This document shows, piece by piece, positions 17,338 to 26,379 of a stretch of DNA of 64,000 nt. Each line of letters begins with the position of its first letter. Position 1 is the first letter of the stretch. A program made the translations under genes and the position numbers. The notes under the pieces were generated by a model, which made no database searches, was not told the DNA's origin, and saw nothing but the letters and a program-made list of their open reading frames with translations. The stretch comes from Martinezella lusitana. GTDB taxonomy: Bacteria; Pseudomonadota; Alphaproteobacteria; Rhizobiales; Rhizobiaceae. Where the stretch lies: contig NZ_JACHBG010000002.1 of the NCBI RefSeq assembly GCF_014207095.1, forward strand, positions 310,001 through 374,000. Direction: 5' to 3'.

Positions 17338-18078
17338 ATGAGCAGCAATTCCAATAAGGTAGCGATTGTCACCGGTGCATCCCGCGGCATCGGCGCGGCG
17401 ATTGCCGAACGTCTGGCCGAAGATGGCTTCATTGTTGTCATCAACTATTCCGGCAGCGAAGCCGCCGCCGAGGAACTGGCTCGCAAGATCGAGGAAAGGG
17501 GCGGCAGGGCGCTGACCGCGAAAGCCGATGTTTCCGATGTCGATGCCGTGCGCCGCATGTTCGATGCGGCCGAGGCAGCCTTCGGTGGAGTCGACGTTCT
17601 CGTCAACAATGCCGGCATCATGCAGCTTGCCAAGATTGCCGATGCCGACGACGCACATTTCGATCGGCAAGTCGCCATCAATCTCAAGGGTACGTTCAAT
17701 ACGTTGCGCGAGGCCGGCAAGCGGCTGCGCGATGGCGGCCGCATCGTCAACTTCTCGACCAGCATCGTCGGCCTAAAACTCGAAACTTACGGTGTCTATG
17801 CGGCAACCAAGGCCGGTGTCGAGGCGCTGACCGGCATCATGGCGAAGGAACTGCGCGGCCGCGCGATCACGGTCAATGCTGTCGCTCCTGGCCCGACGGC
17901 CACGGATCTCTTCCTCAACGGCAAAAGCGATGAACTCATCGATCGCATGGCCAAGATGAACCCGCTGGAGCGTCTCGGCACGCCGCAGGATATTGCCGCC
18001 ACCGTCTCCTTTCTCGTCGGCCCGGATGGCAGCTGGATCAACGGTCAGACGCTGCGCGCCAATGGCGGCATGATCTGA
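17338..18078 (+). CDS. SDR-family oxidoreductase (FabG-like)
   Basis: A 246-residue classical short-chain dehydrogenase. The cofactor motif is TGASRGIGAAIAERL (about residues 12-26), the NNAG motif is present, the catalytic Ser is in VNFSTSIVG and the Tyr-Lys pair is in VYAATKAG. The Ala/Asn context after strand 2 (NYSGSEAAAEEL) favours NADP(H). The start at 17338 follows GAGGAAA closely; an ATG at 17329 is also in frame. It is followed 79 bases later by a second SDR gene and is divergent from a LysR gene. Substrate unknown. Confidence 0.88.
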   Translation: MSSNSNKVAIVTGASRGIGAAIAERLAEDGFIVVINYSGSEAAAEELARKIEERGGRALTAKADVSDVDAVRRMFDAAEAAFGGVDVLVNNAGIMQLAKIADADDAHFDRQVAINLKGTFNTLREAGKRLRDGGRIVNFSTSIVGLKLETYGVYAATKAGVEALTGIMAKELRGRAITVNAVAPGPTATDLFLNGKSDELIDRMAKMNPLERLGTPQDIAATVSFLVGPDGSWINGQTLRANGGMI

Positions 18079-18157
18079 GCCAACCTAGTGGCAGGGCAAA
18101 GCCTGTCGCCCTCCAACCTATCGCGAAAAGCAGCCAATCCAGCAAAGGAACAGGATC

Positions 18158-19060
18158 ATGAGCAAGAAAGTCATTGTCATAACGGGTGCATCGAGCGGCT
18201 TCGGCGCTCTGACGGCACACGCTCTCGCCAAGGCAGGGCATACTGTCTATGCGGGCATCCGCGAAGCCAAGGGACGCAATGCGGCGCAGGTTGCGGCGGC
18301 AGCGGCATTTACCTCAGAGAACGGCGTCGATCTTAGGACCGTCGAACTTGATGTCACCTCGGATGCCTCCGTCGATGCCGGCATTGCCGCCGTCATCGCC
18401 GCGCACGGCCGCATCGATACCATCATCCACAATGCCGGTCATATGTCCTTCGGCCCGGCAGAAGCCTTCACGCCGGAGCAGTTTGCCGAACTCTACGATA
18501 TCAATGTACTCAGCACCCAGCGCGTCAATCGAGCCGTGCTGCCCCATATGCGCAAGGAAGGGAAGGGGCTGGTCGTCTGGATTTCCTCGTCCAGTACCCG
18601 TGGTGGCACGCCGCCCTATCTCTCGCCTTACTTCGCAGCCAAGGCGGCGATGGATTCGCTTGCCGTCTCCTACGCTTCGGAGCTGTCCCGTTGGGGCATC
18701 GAGACCGCCATCATCGTGCCCGGCGCATTTACGAAGGGTACCAATCACTTCGCCCATTCCGGCGCGCCGGCCGATAAGGCTCGCGCCGCCGAATATGATA
18801 ACGGTCCCTATGCGGGCATTCCCGATCAGGCGCTGAAGGGGCTTGCCTCGCTTGAGCCGGCGGATGCCGATGCCGCCTCGGTCGCGACCGCCATTGTCGA
18901 CGTCGTCGACATGCCGTTTGGAACTCGACCGTTCCGTACCCACATAGACCCCTCCGAGGATGGTGCGGAAATCGTCAATGGCGTTGCCGACCGGGTGCGC
19001 GCAGAACTCTTCCGACGCATCGGTCTGGAGGATTTGCTGTGGCCCATAGTGAGAGGCTGA
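18158..19060 (+). CDS. SDR-family oxidoreductase
   Basis: A 300-residue short-chain dehydrogenase with TGASSGFGALTAHAL (about residues 9-23), the NAG motif as HNAGHM, catalytic Ser in VWISSSSTRG and YFAAK as the Tyr-Lys pair. The C-terminal extension of about 50 residues (GTRPFRTHIDPSEDG) is typical of the extended retinol-dehydrogenase-like group. It follows the first SDR and may be co-transcribed with it under the divergent LysR regulator. Its ATG at 18158 follows AAAGGAACAGG. Confidence 0.87.
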   Translation: MSKKVIVITGASSGFGALTAHALAKAGHTVYAGIREAKGRNAAQVAAAAAFTSENGVDLRTVELDVTSDASVDAGIAAVIAAHGRIDTIIHNAGHMSFGPAEAFTPEQFAELYDINVLSTQRVNRAVLPHMRKEGKGLVVWISSSSTRGGTPPYLSPYFAAKAAMDSLAVSYASELSRWGIETAIIVPGAFTKGTNHFAHSGAPADKARAAEYDNGPYAGIPDQALKGLASLEPADADAASVATAIVDVVDMPFGTRPFRTHIDPSEDGAEIVNGVADRVRAELFRRIGLEDLLWPIVRG

Positions 19061-19215
19061 CACCTCACGGCCACCTTCCAGCGTGTCAAATCGCCGCTTC
19101 TGTGCCACAGGGGCGGCAATGACTTACGTTCGTCGAGACTATTTTGTGCAGTACGGCATTCCAAGCCTTAGAGTTTCGTACTAAAGCGAATCCTTCATAG
19201 GGTCGGGAGATATCC

Positions 19216-20427
19216 ATGGACGCGAAGGACATCGGCGAAATTGCCAGCTGGCTCATGCAGGCCGGTCTCAAGGGGATGGCGGAAGTCGATATCCTCTCGG
19301 GTTTCTGCGACCAGTGCTGCGCGCACGGCCTCAAGCTTGATCGCGCCATGGCGCTGATGGATACGTTGCATCCGGTCTATGAGGGTCGCGCCTTCCGTTG
19401 GGACGGCAACCAGGTGATCGAGCGCGAGTTCGAATATGGCCCGTCGCATCAGGGGATCGCCTCCGAGAACTGGGTCCGTTCCGCATTTTATCACATGCTG
19501 ACGACGGGCGGAGACGAAGTGCGCCGGCGGATCGGCTTTGGCGAGCCGACGGATTTCTTCGGGCTCGACAAGCTGAAGGAAGACGGTCACACCGATTATA
19601 TCGCCATGGTGCATCGCTTCGAAGAGGGCGGCACGATCGGCGAGATGGACTGCTTCTACTCCAACTTCGCCACCGCAGGCGAAGTCGGGTTCCCGGAAGA
19701 GGATCTCCGCGTGCTACGCAAGCTGACGCCGGCGCTCGCGCTTGCAATCAAGTGCACCGGTATGAGCCGCATCGCCCGCACCATCGCGGAGGTCTATCTC
19801 GGCGAGGACGCTGCCAGGCATGTGCTTGAGGGCAAGATTACCCGAGGCAAGACCGAACGGATTTCAGCGGCGCTCTGGTTTTCCGATCTCGCCAACTACA
19901 CACGCATCTCCGATACCGCCGAGCCGGACGATATCATCCCGATGCTGAATGCCTATGCGGATGCGGTCATCTCGTCGATCCATGAGGCGGGCGGCAATGT
20001 GCTGAAGCTGATCGGTGACGGCACGCTGGCGATCTTCAAGGCGCGGAATTCCGCGGATGCCTGCGCCGCCGCCCTGATGGCGGAATCGCTGCTGCGTCAG
20101 CGGCTGCGCGACCTCAATTCGCAGCGGCAGATCGAGGGCAGGCCGGTGACGGATGTCTATCTCGGCCTGCATATCGGCGATGTCTTCTACGGCAATATCG
20201 GCAGCATGGACCGGCTCGATTTCACGGTCATCGGACCTGCCGTCAACGAGGTCAGCCGCATCGCCTCGATGTGCCGTTCGGCCGATCGCAACATCCTGAT
20301 GTCGTCGAATTTCGTCGAGGCGCTGTCCACCAACCGCGGCAACGATCTCGTCTCGGTCGGCCGCTATGCGCTGCGTGGCGTCAACCGGCCGCAGGAACTC
20401 TTCACACTGCTGTCTTCGGCCGCCTGA
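19216..20427 (+). CDS. Class III adenylate/guanylate cyclase
   Basis: This 403-residue cytosolic enzyme makes a cyclic nucleotide. The catalytic domain covers about residues 210-400: metal-binding Asp in WFSDLANYTR and the second metal Asp in LKLIGDGTLAIF, with the Lys of LKLIGDG at the adenine-recognition position, and the transition-state Asn/Arg pair in GPAVNEVSRI. This points to cAMP. The first 200 residues form a domain without membrane segments (EYGPSHQG; YIAMVHRFEEGG), presumably sensory; I do not recognise it by name. Rhizobia carry many such soluble cyclases. The start at 19216 follows GGGAG. Single-gene unit. Confidence 0.9.
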   Translation: MDAKDIGEIASWLMQAGLKGMAEVDILSGFCDQCCAHGLKLDRAMALMDTLHPVYEGRAFRWDGNQVIEREFEYGPSHQGIASENWVRSAFYHMLTTGGDEVRRRIGFGEPTDFFGLDKLKEDGHTDYIAMVHRFEEGGTIGEMDCFYSNFATAGEVGFPEEDLRVLRKLTPALALAIKCTGMSRIARTIAEVYLGEDAARHVLEGKITRGKTERISAALWFSDLANYTRISDTAEPDDIIPMLNAYADAVISSIHEAGGNVLKLIGDGTLAIFKARNSADACAAALMAESLLRQRLRDLNSQRQIEGRPVTDVYLGLHIGDVFYGNIGSMDRLDFTVIGPAVNEVSRIASMCRSADRNILMSSNFVEALSTNRGNDLVSVGRYALRGVNRPQELFTLLSSAA

Positions 20428-20452
20428 TACGCGAAAAGGGCGCTTTGCCTTC

Positions 20453-20899
20453 CTATCGAGCTTGGCTCAGTTCCTGGGCAAGTCCGATGAGAAGCCCTTC
20501 AGGCCCGCGGATGTAACAGAGCCGATAGATATTCTTGTAATCGACGACATCGCCTACGAGTTGTGCGCTCTGCCTTCCGAGTCTTTCAAGCGTCTCGTCG
20601 ATGTCATCAACGGTAAACATAGCGCGGAGGTAGCCGAGGGCGTTCACCGGGGCGTTGCGGTGGTCTGCGATGACAGCTGGCCTGATGAAACGGGAGAGCT
20701 CGAGCCGGCTGTGTCCGTCCGGCGTGCGCATCATGGCAATTTCGACCTGCTGATCGCCCAGCCCCGTAACGCGTCCGGCCCATTCTCCTTCGATCGTGGC
20801 CCGCCCTTCGAGCTCGAGGCCGAGTTCGAGAAAGAAATTGATCGCCGCTCCGAGGTTTTCGACGACAATTCCGACATTGTCCATTCGCTTGAGTGCCAT
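20453..20899 (-). CDS. Glyoxalase/VOC-superfamily protein
   Basis: A 148-residue vicinal-oxygen-chelate protein with paired beta-alpha-beta-beta-beta modules (MDNVGIVVENLGAAINFF at the start; FTVDDIDETLERLG and IYRLCYIRGPEGLLIGL near the end). Position 8 is Asn rather than His (MDNVGIVV), so the first metal ligand seems absent; the Glu of GPEGLLIGL remains. It may therefore be a binding or resistance protein rather than a metalloenzyme. It is convergent with the cyclase gene and lies downstream of, but not clearly in an operon with, the bifunctional hydratase/dehydrogenase. ATG 20899 follows GGGAG. Confidence 0.8.
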   Translation of the reverse strand: MALKRMDNVGIVVENLGAAINFFLELGLELEGRATIEGEWAGRVTGLGDQQVEIAMMRTPDGHSRLELSRFIRPAVIADHRNAPVNALGYLRAMFTVDDIDETLERLGRQSAQLVGDVVDYKNIYRLCYIRGPEGLLIGLAQELSQAR

Positions 20900-20996
20900 G
20901 GCGCCGATCTCCCGAGTGTTGCCCGACTCTACAGGGTGTTACCCGGCCGAACAACGGAGGATTGAATTACCTCAAGCACCCGAGGTCATTCGTCTC

Positions 20997-22964
20997 TCAG
21001 CGACGGCCTGCTGCAAACATCGGGCCGCCCTTGCTCGACGGGAAGCCGTAGCCGTTGATCATCACAAGATCGATGTCGCTGGCGCGGGCGGCAATGCCTC
21101 GTGAAAGCAGAGCATCGCCCTCATTGGTCATGGCCTTCAGCAGCCGAGCGACAATCTCTTCCGCCGTAAACTGCTTCGGCGCGATGCCTTTCTCTGCACG
21201 GGCGGCTTCGATCATGGCCGTCACGTCCGGATCGACAGTCCGCCTGCCGTCGGGATAGGCATACCAACCGCGACCGGTCTTCTGGCCGAAGCGTCCGGCT
21301 TCGCAGAGCCGATCAGGGATGACGACATAGCGTTCCGCAGGATCGCGAGTTGCTGCCTGCCGCTTGCGGCGTGCCCAGGCGATTTCCAGACCCGCCATGT
21401 CGAAGACGGCGAACGGCCCCATCGGAAAACCGTAGGCCTCCAGCGCCGCATCGATCTCCTGCGGCGAGGCGCCATCTTCGAGCATGTATTCGGCTTCGCG
21501 GCGATAGGCGGAAAAGATGCTGTTGCCGATGAAGCCTTCGGTAACGCCGGAGACGATGGGCAGCTTGCCCAGCCGCTTTGCAAGCGCAAGGGCTGTCACC
21601 AGCACGTCAGGCGCCGTCCGCTTGCAGTTCACCACTTCAAGCAGCCGCATGATATGCGCGGGCGAGAAGAAGTGCAGTCCGACGACACGTTCCGGCTGTG
21701 CAGTGGCGGCGGCGATGACATCCGGGTCGAGGTAGCTGGTATTGGTGGCAAGGATGGCGTCGCACCGAACGATCGTATCGAGGCGCTGGAACAATTCCGT
21801 CTTGACGGTGAGATCGTCGAAGACGGCTTCGATGACGATGTCGGCCCGTGACAACTGCTGCATATCGGCCGTAACGGTCAAGCGGCCAACGCGGTCCTCG
21901 CGGCCAGCCGCATCGAGGCGGCCGGATTGTATGGCCTTGTCGAGCAGGCCGATGATCCGTTCGCGGCCTTTTTCTGCAACTTCTGGGTTCTGTTCTACAC
22001 CGATGACGCGGTAGCCACCATTGAGTGCCGAAACGGCGATACCCGAGCCCATGAGACCTGTGCCAACGATGCCGATCGTTTCGATCTTGCGTGGCGCGAC
22101 CGCTTCCAGTCCCTCGACCTTGCCTGCGGCCCGCTCGGCGAAGAAGACGTGACGCAAGGCGGCAGCCTCTTCACTGTCGCGAAGCTCGATGAACGTGCGG
22201 CGCTCTTCGGCTAAACCTTCTGCCAAGGGTGCGGTAGCCGCCAGGCGAACGAGGCGGACTGCCTCGGAGGGCGCACGCTGGCCGCGGGCCTTGCGCAATG
22301 CGTCCGTTGCAGCCTTGTCGATGATGTCGGCTGCTTCCGCAGGGGTGGGCAGCAGGCCGGTGCGGCGAAGGGTGGAGCTGTCGATTGTCTTGATATCTGC
22401 GACGGCTTCCGTGACCGGAACGCCGCTGGACAGGCTATCGATAATGCCGAGCTTCAGGGCTTCGGCGGCGGAGACCATGCGCCCGCTCGTGATCACGTCG
22501 ATGGCCGCGGCGATACCGATCAGGCGGGGCAGGCGCTGCGTGCCGCCGGCGCCGGGAACGATGCCGAGCTTGACCTCAGGCAGTCCAAGCTTGGCTGACG
22601 GGGCAGCATGGCGGCGATGGCAGGCAAGCGCCACTTCCAGGCCGCCGCCGAGTGCTGCGCCATTGATGGCTGCGGCAACGGGTTTGGCAAAGGTTTCGAT
22701 GCGCGAGATGACATCGGGCAGCAGCGGTTCGACCGGCGGCTTGCCGAATTCCTTGATGTCGGCGCCGCCGATGAAGGTACTGCCTGCGCCGGTGATGACG
22801 ACGCCCGCGACTGCGCCGTCTTTCTCTGCGTGATCGAGCGCGGCCATCAGGCCGGCTCTCACATCTGCGGAGAGCGCGTTGACCGGTGCGTTGTCTATGG
22901 TGACGACCAGGATGCCATCGGCGAGCGCCGCCGAGATGGTGTCCGAAAAGCGCAATGCCGACAT
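20997..22964 (-). CDS. Bifunctional enoyl-CoA hydratase / 3-hydroxyacyl-CoA dehydrogenase (FadB/FadJ-like), short C-terminus
   Basis: A 655-residue fusion that hydrates enoyl-CoA and then oxidises the 3-hydroxyacyl-CoA with NAD. Residues about 5-190 are the hydratase, with both Glu positions kept (GAALGGGLEVALA and LGLPEVKLGIVPGAGG). Residues about 290-580 are the dehydrogenase: NAD motif GIVGTGLMGSGIA, catalytic His in VVGLHFFSPAH and Glu in NCKRTAPD neighbourhood. The C-terminal repeat stops at INGYGFPSSKGGPMF plus five residues, where relatives usually continue for some 30-45 residues. ATG 22964 follows AGGTGG. It is last in the ring-degradation operon, after a palindromic repeat, and completes beta-oxidation of the opened ring. 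Confidence 0.9.
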   Translation of the reverse strand: MSALRFSDTISAALADGILVVTIDNAPVNALSADVRAGLMAALDHAEKDGAVAGVVITGAGSTFIGGADIKEFGKPPVEPLLPDVISRIETFAKPVAAAINGAALGGGLEVALACHRRHAAPSAKLGLPEVKLGIVPGAGGTQRLPRLIGIAAAIDVITSGRMVSAAEALKLGIIDSLSSGVPVTEAVADIKTIDSSTLRRTGLLPTPAEAADIIDKAATDALRKARGQRAPSEAVRLVRLAATAPLAEGLAEERRTFIELRDSEEAAALRHVFFAERAAGKVEGLEAVAPRKIETIGIVGTGLMGSGIAVSALNGGYRVIGVEQNPEVAEKGRERIIGLLDKAIQSGRLDAAGREDRVGRLTVTADMQQLSRADIVIEAVFDDLTVKTELFQRLDTIVRCDAILATNTSYLDPDVIAAATAQPERVVGLHFFSPAHIMRLLEVVNCKRTAPDVLVTALALAKRLGKLPIVSGVTEGFIGNSIFSAYRREAEYMLEDGASPQEIDAALEAYGFPMGPFAVFDMAGLEIAWARRKRQAATRDPAERYVVIPDRLCEAGRFGQKTGRGWYAYPDGRRTVDPDVTAMIEAARAEKGIAPKQFTAEEIVARLLKAMTNEGDALLSRGIAARASDIDLVMINGYGFPSSKGGPMFAAGRR

Positions 22965-22983
22965 GATCTTGACCACCTGTCTG

Positions 22984-23087
22984 GAGAGTTTTCACGTTTC
23001 TTCGAAACGCGAAAGCTCTCTATCTCTTTGTTTCCGCGCATTTCGGACGAAAAACCGCTGCGCACCTTTCCTGGAATTGCTCCAGCG
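22984..23087. repeat. Palindromic intergenic element, family B copy 1
   Basis: The left end is an inverted repeat, GAGAGTTTTC...GAAAGCTCTC. It is followed by TATCTCTTTG, CGGACGAAAAACCGC and CTGGAATTGCTCC. The same order of blocks recurs at 25100, 48727 and 49646 in the same orientation. Here it fills the gap between the RidA stop codon and the start of the bifunctional beta-oxidation gene. Confidence 0.82.
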
Positions 23088-23483
23088 TTATTCCGGAATG
23101 ACGGCCGTCGCCTGGATCTCGATCTTGGCGCGATCCTCGACGAGAGCAACGACTTGCACGGCCGCCATGGCTGGGAAATGGCGGCCGATGGTTTCGCGAT
23201 AAGCCTGGCCGAGACCCTTCAAATTGCCGAGATATTCCTGCTTGTCGGTGAAATACCAGGTCATCGAGGTGATGTGCTTCGGTTCCGCGCCGCCTTCGGC
23301 AAGGATGGCGACGACATTCTTCAGCGTCTGGCGCACCTGATCGACGAAATCGTCGCTTTCGAACTCGCAGGCGGCATTCCAGCCGATCTGGCCGCCGACG
23401 AACACCGTGCGGCCTGTCGCCGCTATACCGTTGGCATAGCCGATCGGCTTGGCCCAGCCTTCAGGTTGCAGGATGGTGTGCAT
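23088..23483 (-). CDS. RidA/YjgF-family enamine/imine deaminase
   Basis: A 131-residue Rid-family protein. Known members hydrolyse reactive enamine/imine intermediates, releasing ammonia. The family core is seen in GRTVFVGGQIGWN, VRQTLKNVVAILAEGGAEPKHITSMTWYFTD and the ligand pocket near the C-terminus AKIEIQATAVIPE; the usual catalytic Arg of RidA (in the RNCL-type context) is not present, so it belongs to another Rid subfamily. It overlaps the thioesterase gene by 23 bases, so translation is probably coupled. In this operon it may remove the amino group from the dearomatised 2-amino-ring product. ATG 23483 follows GGAG. Confidence 0.85.
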   Translation of the reverse strand: MHTILQPEGWAKPIGYANGIAATGRTVFVGGQIGWNAACEFESDDFVDQVRQTLKNVVAILAEGGAEPKHITSMTWYFTDKQEYLGNLKGLGQAYRETIGRHFPAMAAVQVVALVEDRAKIEIQATAVIPE

Positions 23484-23892
23484 CGGGCATCTCCAGATGA
23501 GAGGTCAGCGCGGCGCGGATGTCATCCGGCCATGCGTATGATTGATTGTTGTCGAGCGAGGTAGCGACGACACGGTGCTTGGCCGTCCACAGCACCTGGC
23601 CGTTCGCCGAGACCTGATGCTCCAGATCGAGCGAGGAACGGCCGATGCCGCGGACGACAAGCACGAATTCCAGTTCGTCGCCTTGCAGGCCCGGCTTCAT
23701 GAAGGTCAGATCGAGCCGCACGGTGGGGACACCGATGCGGCGGTCGTCGATCAATCGCCTCCATGGGAAGCCGAGCGAGGCAAAGTAGTCTTCCAGAACC
23801 CCGACGAGGATGTTCAGATAGGAGGGGAAGTATGCGATCCCAGAAGGATCGCAATCTCCGAAACGCAGGGGTCTGGTGGTTTTAAACGCCAA
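23461..23892 (-). CDS. Acyl-CoA thioesterase, 4-hydroxybenzoyl-CoA thioesterase-like (hotdog fold)
   Basis: A 143-residue hotdog-fold thioesterase. The segment RFGDCDPSGIAYFPSYLNIL holds the family Asp (FGDCDPSG) used by 4-hydroxybenzoyl-CoA thioesterase of the Pseudomonas type. A likely job is to free CoA from stalled or dead-end aromatic or alicyclic thioesters of the pathway. The frame starts with TTG at 23892; no other start codon precedes the conserved core, and GAGG lies upstream. It begins nine bases after the stop of gcdH and overlaps the RidA gene, so it is firmly within the operon. Confidence 0.85.
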   Translation of the reverse strand: MAFKTTRPLRFGDCDPSGIAYFPSYLNILVGVLEDYFASLGFPWRRLIDDRRIGVPTVRLDLTFMKPGLQGDELEFVLVVRGIGRSSLDLEHQVSANGQVLWTAKHRVVATSLDNNQSYAWPDDIRAALTSHLEMPDAHHPAT

Positions 23893-23900
23893 AGCGGGCC

Positions 23901-25082
23901 TCAGTTCGAAAAGGCGGCGATGCCGGTGATGGCGCGGCCGAGGATGAGGGCGTGGATGTCATGCGTGCCCTCATAGGTGTTGACCACTTCGAGGTTGACG
24001 AGGTGACGCGCGATGCCGAATTCGTCCGAGATACCGTTGCCGCCAAGCATGTCGCGGGCGGCGCGGGCGATATCCAGCGCCTTGCCGCAGCTGTTGCGCT
24101 TGAGGATCGAGGTCAGCTCGACGGGCGGATGGCCCTCTTCCTTCATGCGGCCGAGGCGCAGGCAGCCCTGCAGGCCGAGCGTGATCTCGGTGACCATATC
24201 GGCGAGCTTCTTCTGGATAAGCTGGTTGGCGGCAAGCGGCCGGCCGAACTGCTTGCGGTCGAGCACGTATTGCCGCGCCTTGGCATAGCAATCCTCGGCC
24301 GCACCAAGCGCACCCCATGCAATGCCGAAGCGCGCCGAGTTGAGGCAGGTAAAGGGCCCCTTGAGACCGGATACATTCGGCAGCAGGTTTTCCTCGGGCA
24401 CGAACACATTATCCATGACGACTTCGCCCGTTATCGAGGCGCGCAGGCCGACCTTGCCGTGGATCGCGGGTGCAGACAGACCCTTCCAGCCCTTTTCGAG
24501 GATGAAGCCGCGGATGAGGCCATCTTCCGTCTTGGCCCAGACGACGAAGACATCGGCGATCGGCGCATTGGAGATCCAGGTCTTGGCACCCGTCAGGCTA
24601 TAGCCCCCATCGACCTTCTTTGCCCGCGTGACCATCGAGCCCGGGTCGGAGCCGTGGTTCGGCTCGGTGAGACCGAAGCAGCCGATCCATTCGCCGGTTG
24701 CGAGCTTCGGCAGATACTTCTGCTTCTGCGCTTCCGAGCCGAAAGCATCGATCGGCACCATCACGAGCGAGGACTGAACGCTCATCATCGAGCGATAGCC
24801 GCTGTCGACGCGCTCGACTTCGCGGGCGATCAGGCCGTAGGCGACATAACCGAGACCGGCGCCGCCATATTCCGGAGCAATCGTCGGGCCGAGCAGGCCG
24901 AGTTCGCCCATTTCGCGGAAGATCGTCGGATCGGTCTGTTCATTGCGGAAGGCTTCGAGGACGCGCGGTGCGAGCTTTTCCTGCGCATAGGAATGCGCTG
25001 TTTCAAGCACCATGCGTTCGTCGTCGTTCAGCTGCTCCGTCAGGCGGAACGGATCGGCCCAGTCGAAAATCTCGCGGCTCAT
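23901..25082 (-). CDS. gcdH: Glutaryl-CoA dehydrogenase
   Basis: FAD enzyme that oxidises and decarboxylates glutaryl-CoA to crotonyl-CoA. The 393-residue protein is very close to mitochondrial [66 protein letters not shown] and the catalytic Glu in [18 protein letters not shown] (Glu at about 370). The start at ATG 25082 follows GGGAGATAAG; frames extending to 25151 are encoded by the adjacent palindromic repeat and are unlikely to be translated. Its place in the operon implies that the opened ring is shortened to glutaryl-CoA, or that a homologous dicarboxylic thioester is the substrate. Confidence 0.93.
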   Translation of the reverse strand: MSREIFDWADPFRLTEQLNDDERMVLETAHSYAQEKLAPRVLEAFRNEQTDPTIFREMGELGLLGPTIAPEYGGAGLGYVAYGLIAREVERVDSGYRSMMSVQSSLVMVPIDAFGSEAQKQKYLPKLATGEWIGCFGLTEPNHGSDPGSMVTRAKKVDGGYSLTGAKTWISNAPIADVFVVWAKTEDGLIRGFILEKGWKGLSAPAIHGKVGLRASITGEVVMDNVFVPEENLLPNVSGLKGPFTCLNSARFGIAWGALGAAEDCYAKARQYVLDRKQFGRPLAANQLIQKKLADMVTEITLGLQGCLRLGRMKEEGHPPVELTSILKRNSCGKALDIARAARDMLGGNGISDEFGIARHLVNLEVVNTYEGTHDIHALILGRAITGIAAFSN

Positions 25083-25099
25083 GCTCTTATCTCCCATTG

Positions 25100-25199
25100 G
25101 AGCGGTTCGGCGTCTTTCAAAAGCGCTGAACCGCTCAATTTCCTTGTTCATGCAGTTCCGGACGGAAAATTGCAGCGCAACTCTCCTGGAACTGCTCTA
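25100..25199. repeat. Palindromic intergenic element, family B copy 2
   Basis: GAGCGGTTC (25100-25108) and GAACCGCTC (25128-25136) form the terminal inverted repeat, followed by the family blocks TTCCGGACGGAAAA and CTGGAACTGCTCT. The TAG stop codon of the upstream acyl-CoA dehydrogenase gene (25197-25199) lies inside the element, so the element defines that protein's C-terminus. It interrupts the operon directly before the gcdH ribosome site. Confidence 0.82.
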
Positions 25200-26375
25200 G
25201 GTCTTCAGAAGTTCGCGTGCAACGATGAGTTTTTGAACTTCGGTCGCACCTTCATAGATGCGAAGCGCGCGGATCTCCCGATAAAGCTTCTCCGTTATCT
25301 CGCCCGACCGCACGCCACGCCCGCCAAAGAGCTGGACGGCACGATCGATGACGCTTTGCGCGGTTTCCGTTGCCGTCATTTTGGCCATGGCCGCTTCGCG
25401 CGTCGTCGGCAGGCGCTGCACGTCGCGGCGCCAGGCGGCGCGATAGGTCAGCAATGCTGCCGCGTCGATGCCGGTCGCCATGTCGCCGAGGGCTGCCTGG
25501 GTCAGTTGCAGGTCGGCCAGCGTGGCGCCGAACATCGGGCGGGCGCGAACATGGGCGAGCGATTCATCCAGCGCGCGGCGGGCAAAGCCAAGGCTTGCGG
25601 CGGCGACCGAGGCGCGGAAGATGTCGAGCGTGCGCATGGCGATCTTGAAGCCTTCGCCCGGTGCGCCGAGGCGGCGCGACGCGGGAATGCGGCAATTGTC
25701 GAAGTGGATCGTCGCCAGCGGATGCGGCGCGATGACCTCGATGCGCTCGGCAATCGAGAAGCCGGGATCGTCGGCGAAGACGACGAAAGCGGAAATGCCG
25801 CGGGTGCCCGGCGCTTCGCCGGTGCGCGCGAAGACGGTGTAGACGTCAGCGATGCCGCCGTTCGAAATCCAGGTCTTCTCGCCGTCGAGAATATAGTGAT
25901 CGCCTTCGAGGCGGGCGGCGCAGCTCATCGCGGCCACATCGGAGCCGGCATCCCTTTCGGAGAGCGCGAAAGCGGCGAGCCAGTCACCCGAGCGCACCTT
26001 GGGCAGAACGGCCGAGCGCAATTCAGGCGAGCCGGACACGCCGATGGCTCCCGTGCCGAGCCCCTGCATGGCAAAGGCGAAATCGGCAAGGCCGTCATGC
26101 CAGGCGAGCGTTTCGCGGGCGAGGCAGACCATGCGGGAATCGATCAGTGGTTCGCTGTCGGAGGACCCGGTTGCGGCGGTCAGAAGCCCGGCTTCGCCCA
26201 GCGACTTGACCAGCTTCCGGCACGCAGCATCGACATCGGCGTGATCGATCGAAGCCATGACGCCAGATTTTGCGAAAGCATCGACTTGCGCAGCGTAGCG
26301 ATGATGACGCTCTTCGAAGAACGGCCAATCCAGATGATCGCGTGTCGGGCCGGAGAGGCTGCTTGCCGTGGACAT
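25197..26375 (-). CDS. Acyl-CoA dehydrogenase
   Basis: A 392-residue FAD-dependent acyl-CoA dehydrogenase. Family segments are [18 protein letters not shown] (FAD and substrate binding), [41 protein letters not shown] and the catalytic Glu in [19 protein letters not shown]. The N-terminal domain is diverged from short-chain enzymes, so a cyclic or branched CoA ester is possible. The chosen start is ATG 26375; a TTG just before it is also possible. It overlaps nothing but starts four bases from the stop of the hydratase-fold gene, so translation is likely coupled. It would desaturate the ring-derived thioester ahead of hydration. Confidence 0.9.
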   Translation of the reverse strand: MSTASSLSGPTRDHLDWPFFEERHHRYAAQVDAFAKSGVMASIDHADVDAACRKLVKSLGEAGLLTAATGSSDSEPLIDSRMVCLARETLAWHDGLADFAFAMQGLGTGAIGVSGSPELRSAVLPKVRSGDWLAAFALSERDAGSDVAAMSCAARLEGDHYILDGEKTWISNGGIADVYTVFARTGEAPGTRGISAFVVFADDPGFSIAERIEVIAPHPLATIHFDNCRIPASRRLGAPGEGFKIAMRTLDIFRASVAAASLGFARRALDESLAHVRARPMFGATLADLQLTQAALGDMATGIDAAALLTYRAAWRRDVQRLPTTREAAMAKMTATETAQSVIDRAVQLFGGRGVRSGEITEKLYREIRALRIYEGATEVQKLIVARELLKT

Positions 26376-26379
26376 CAAC

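Noticed and set aside
25083..25151. N-terminal extension of GcdH (MNKEIERF...)
   Set aside because: The extension is encoded by the palindromic repeat; similar KNKEIE peptides arise from the other copies. The ATG at 25082 has its own ribosome site.
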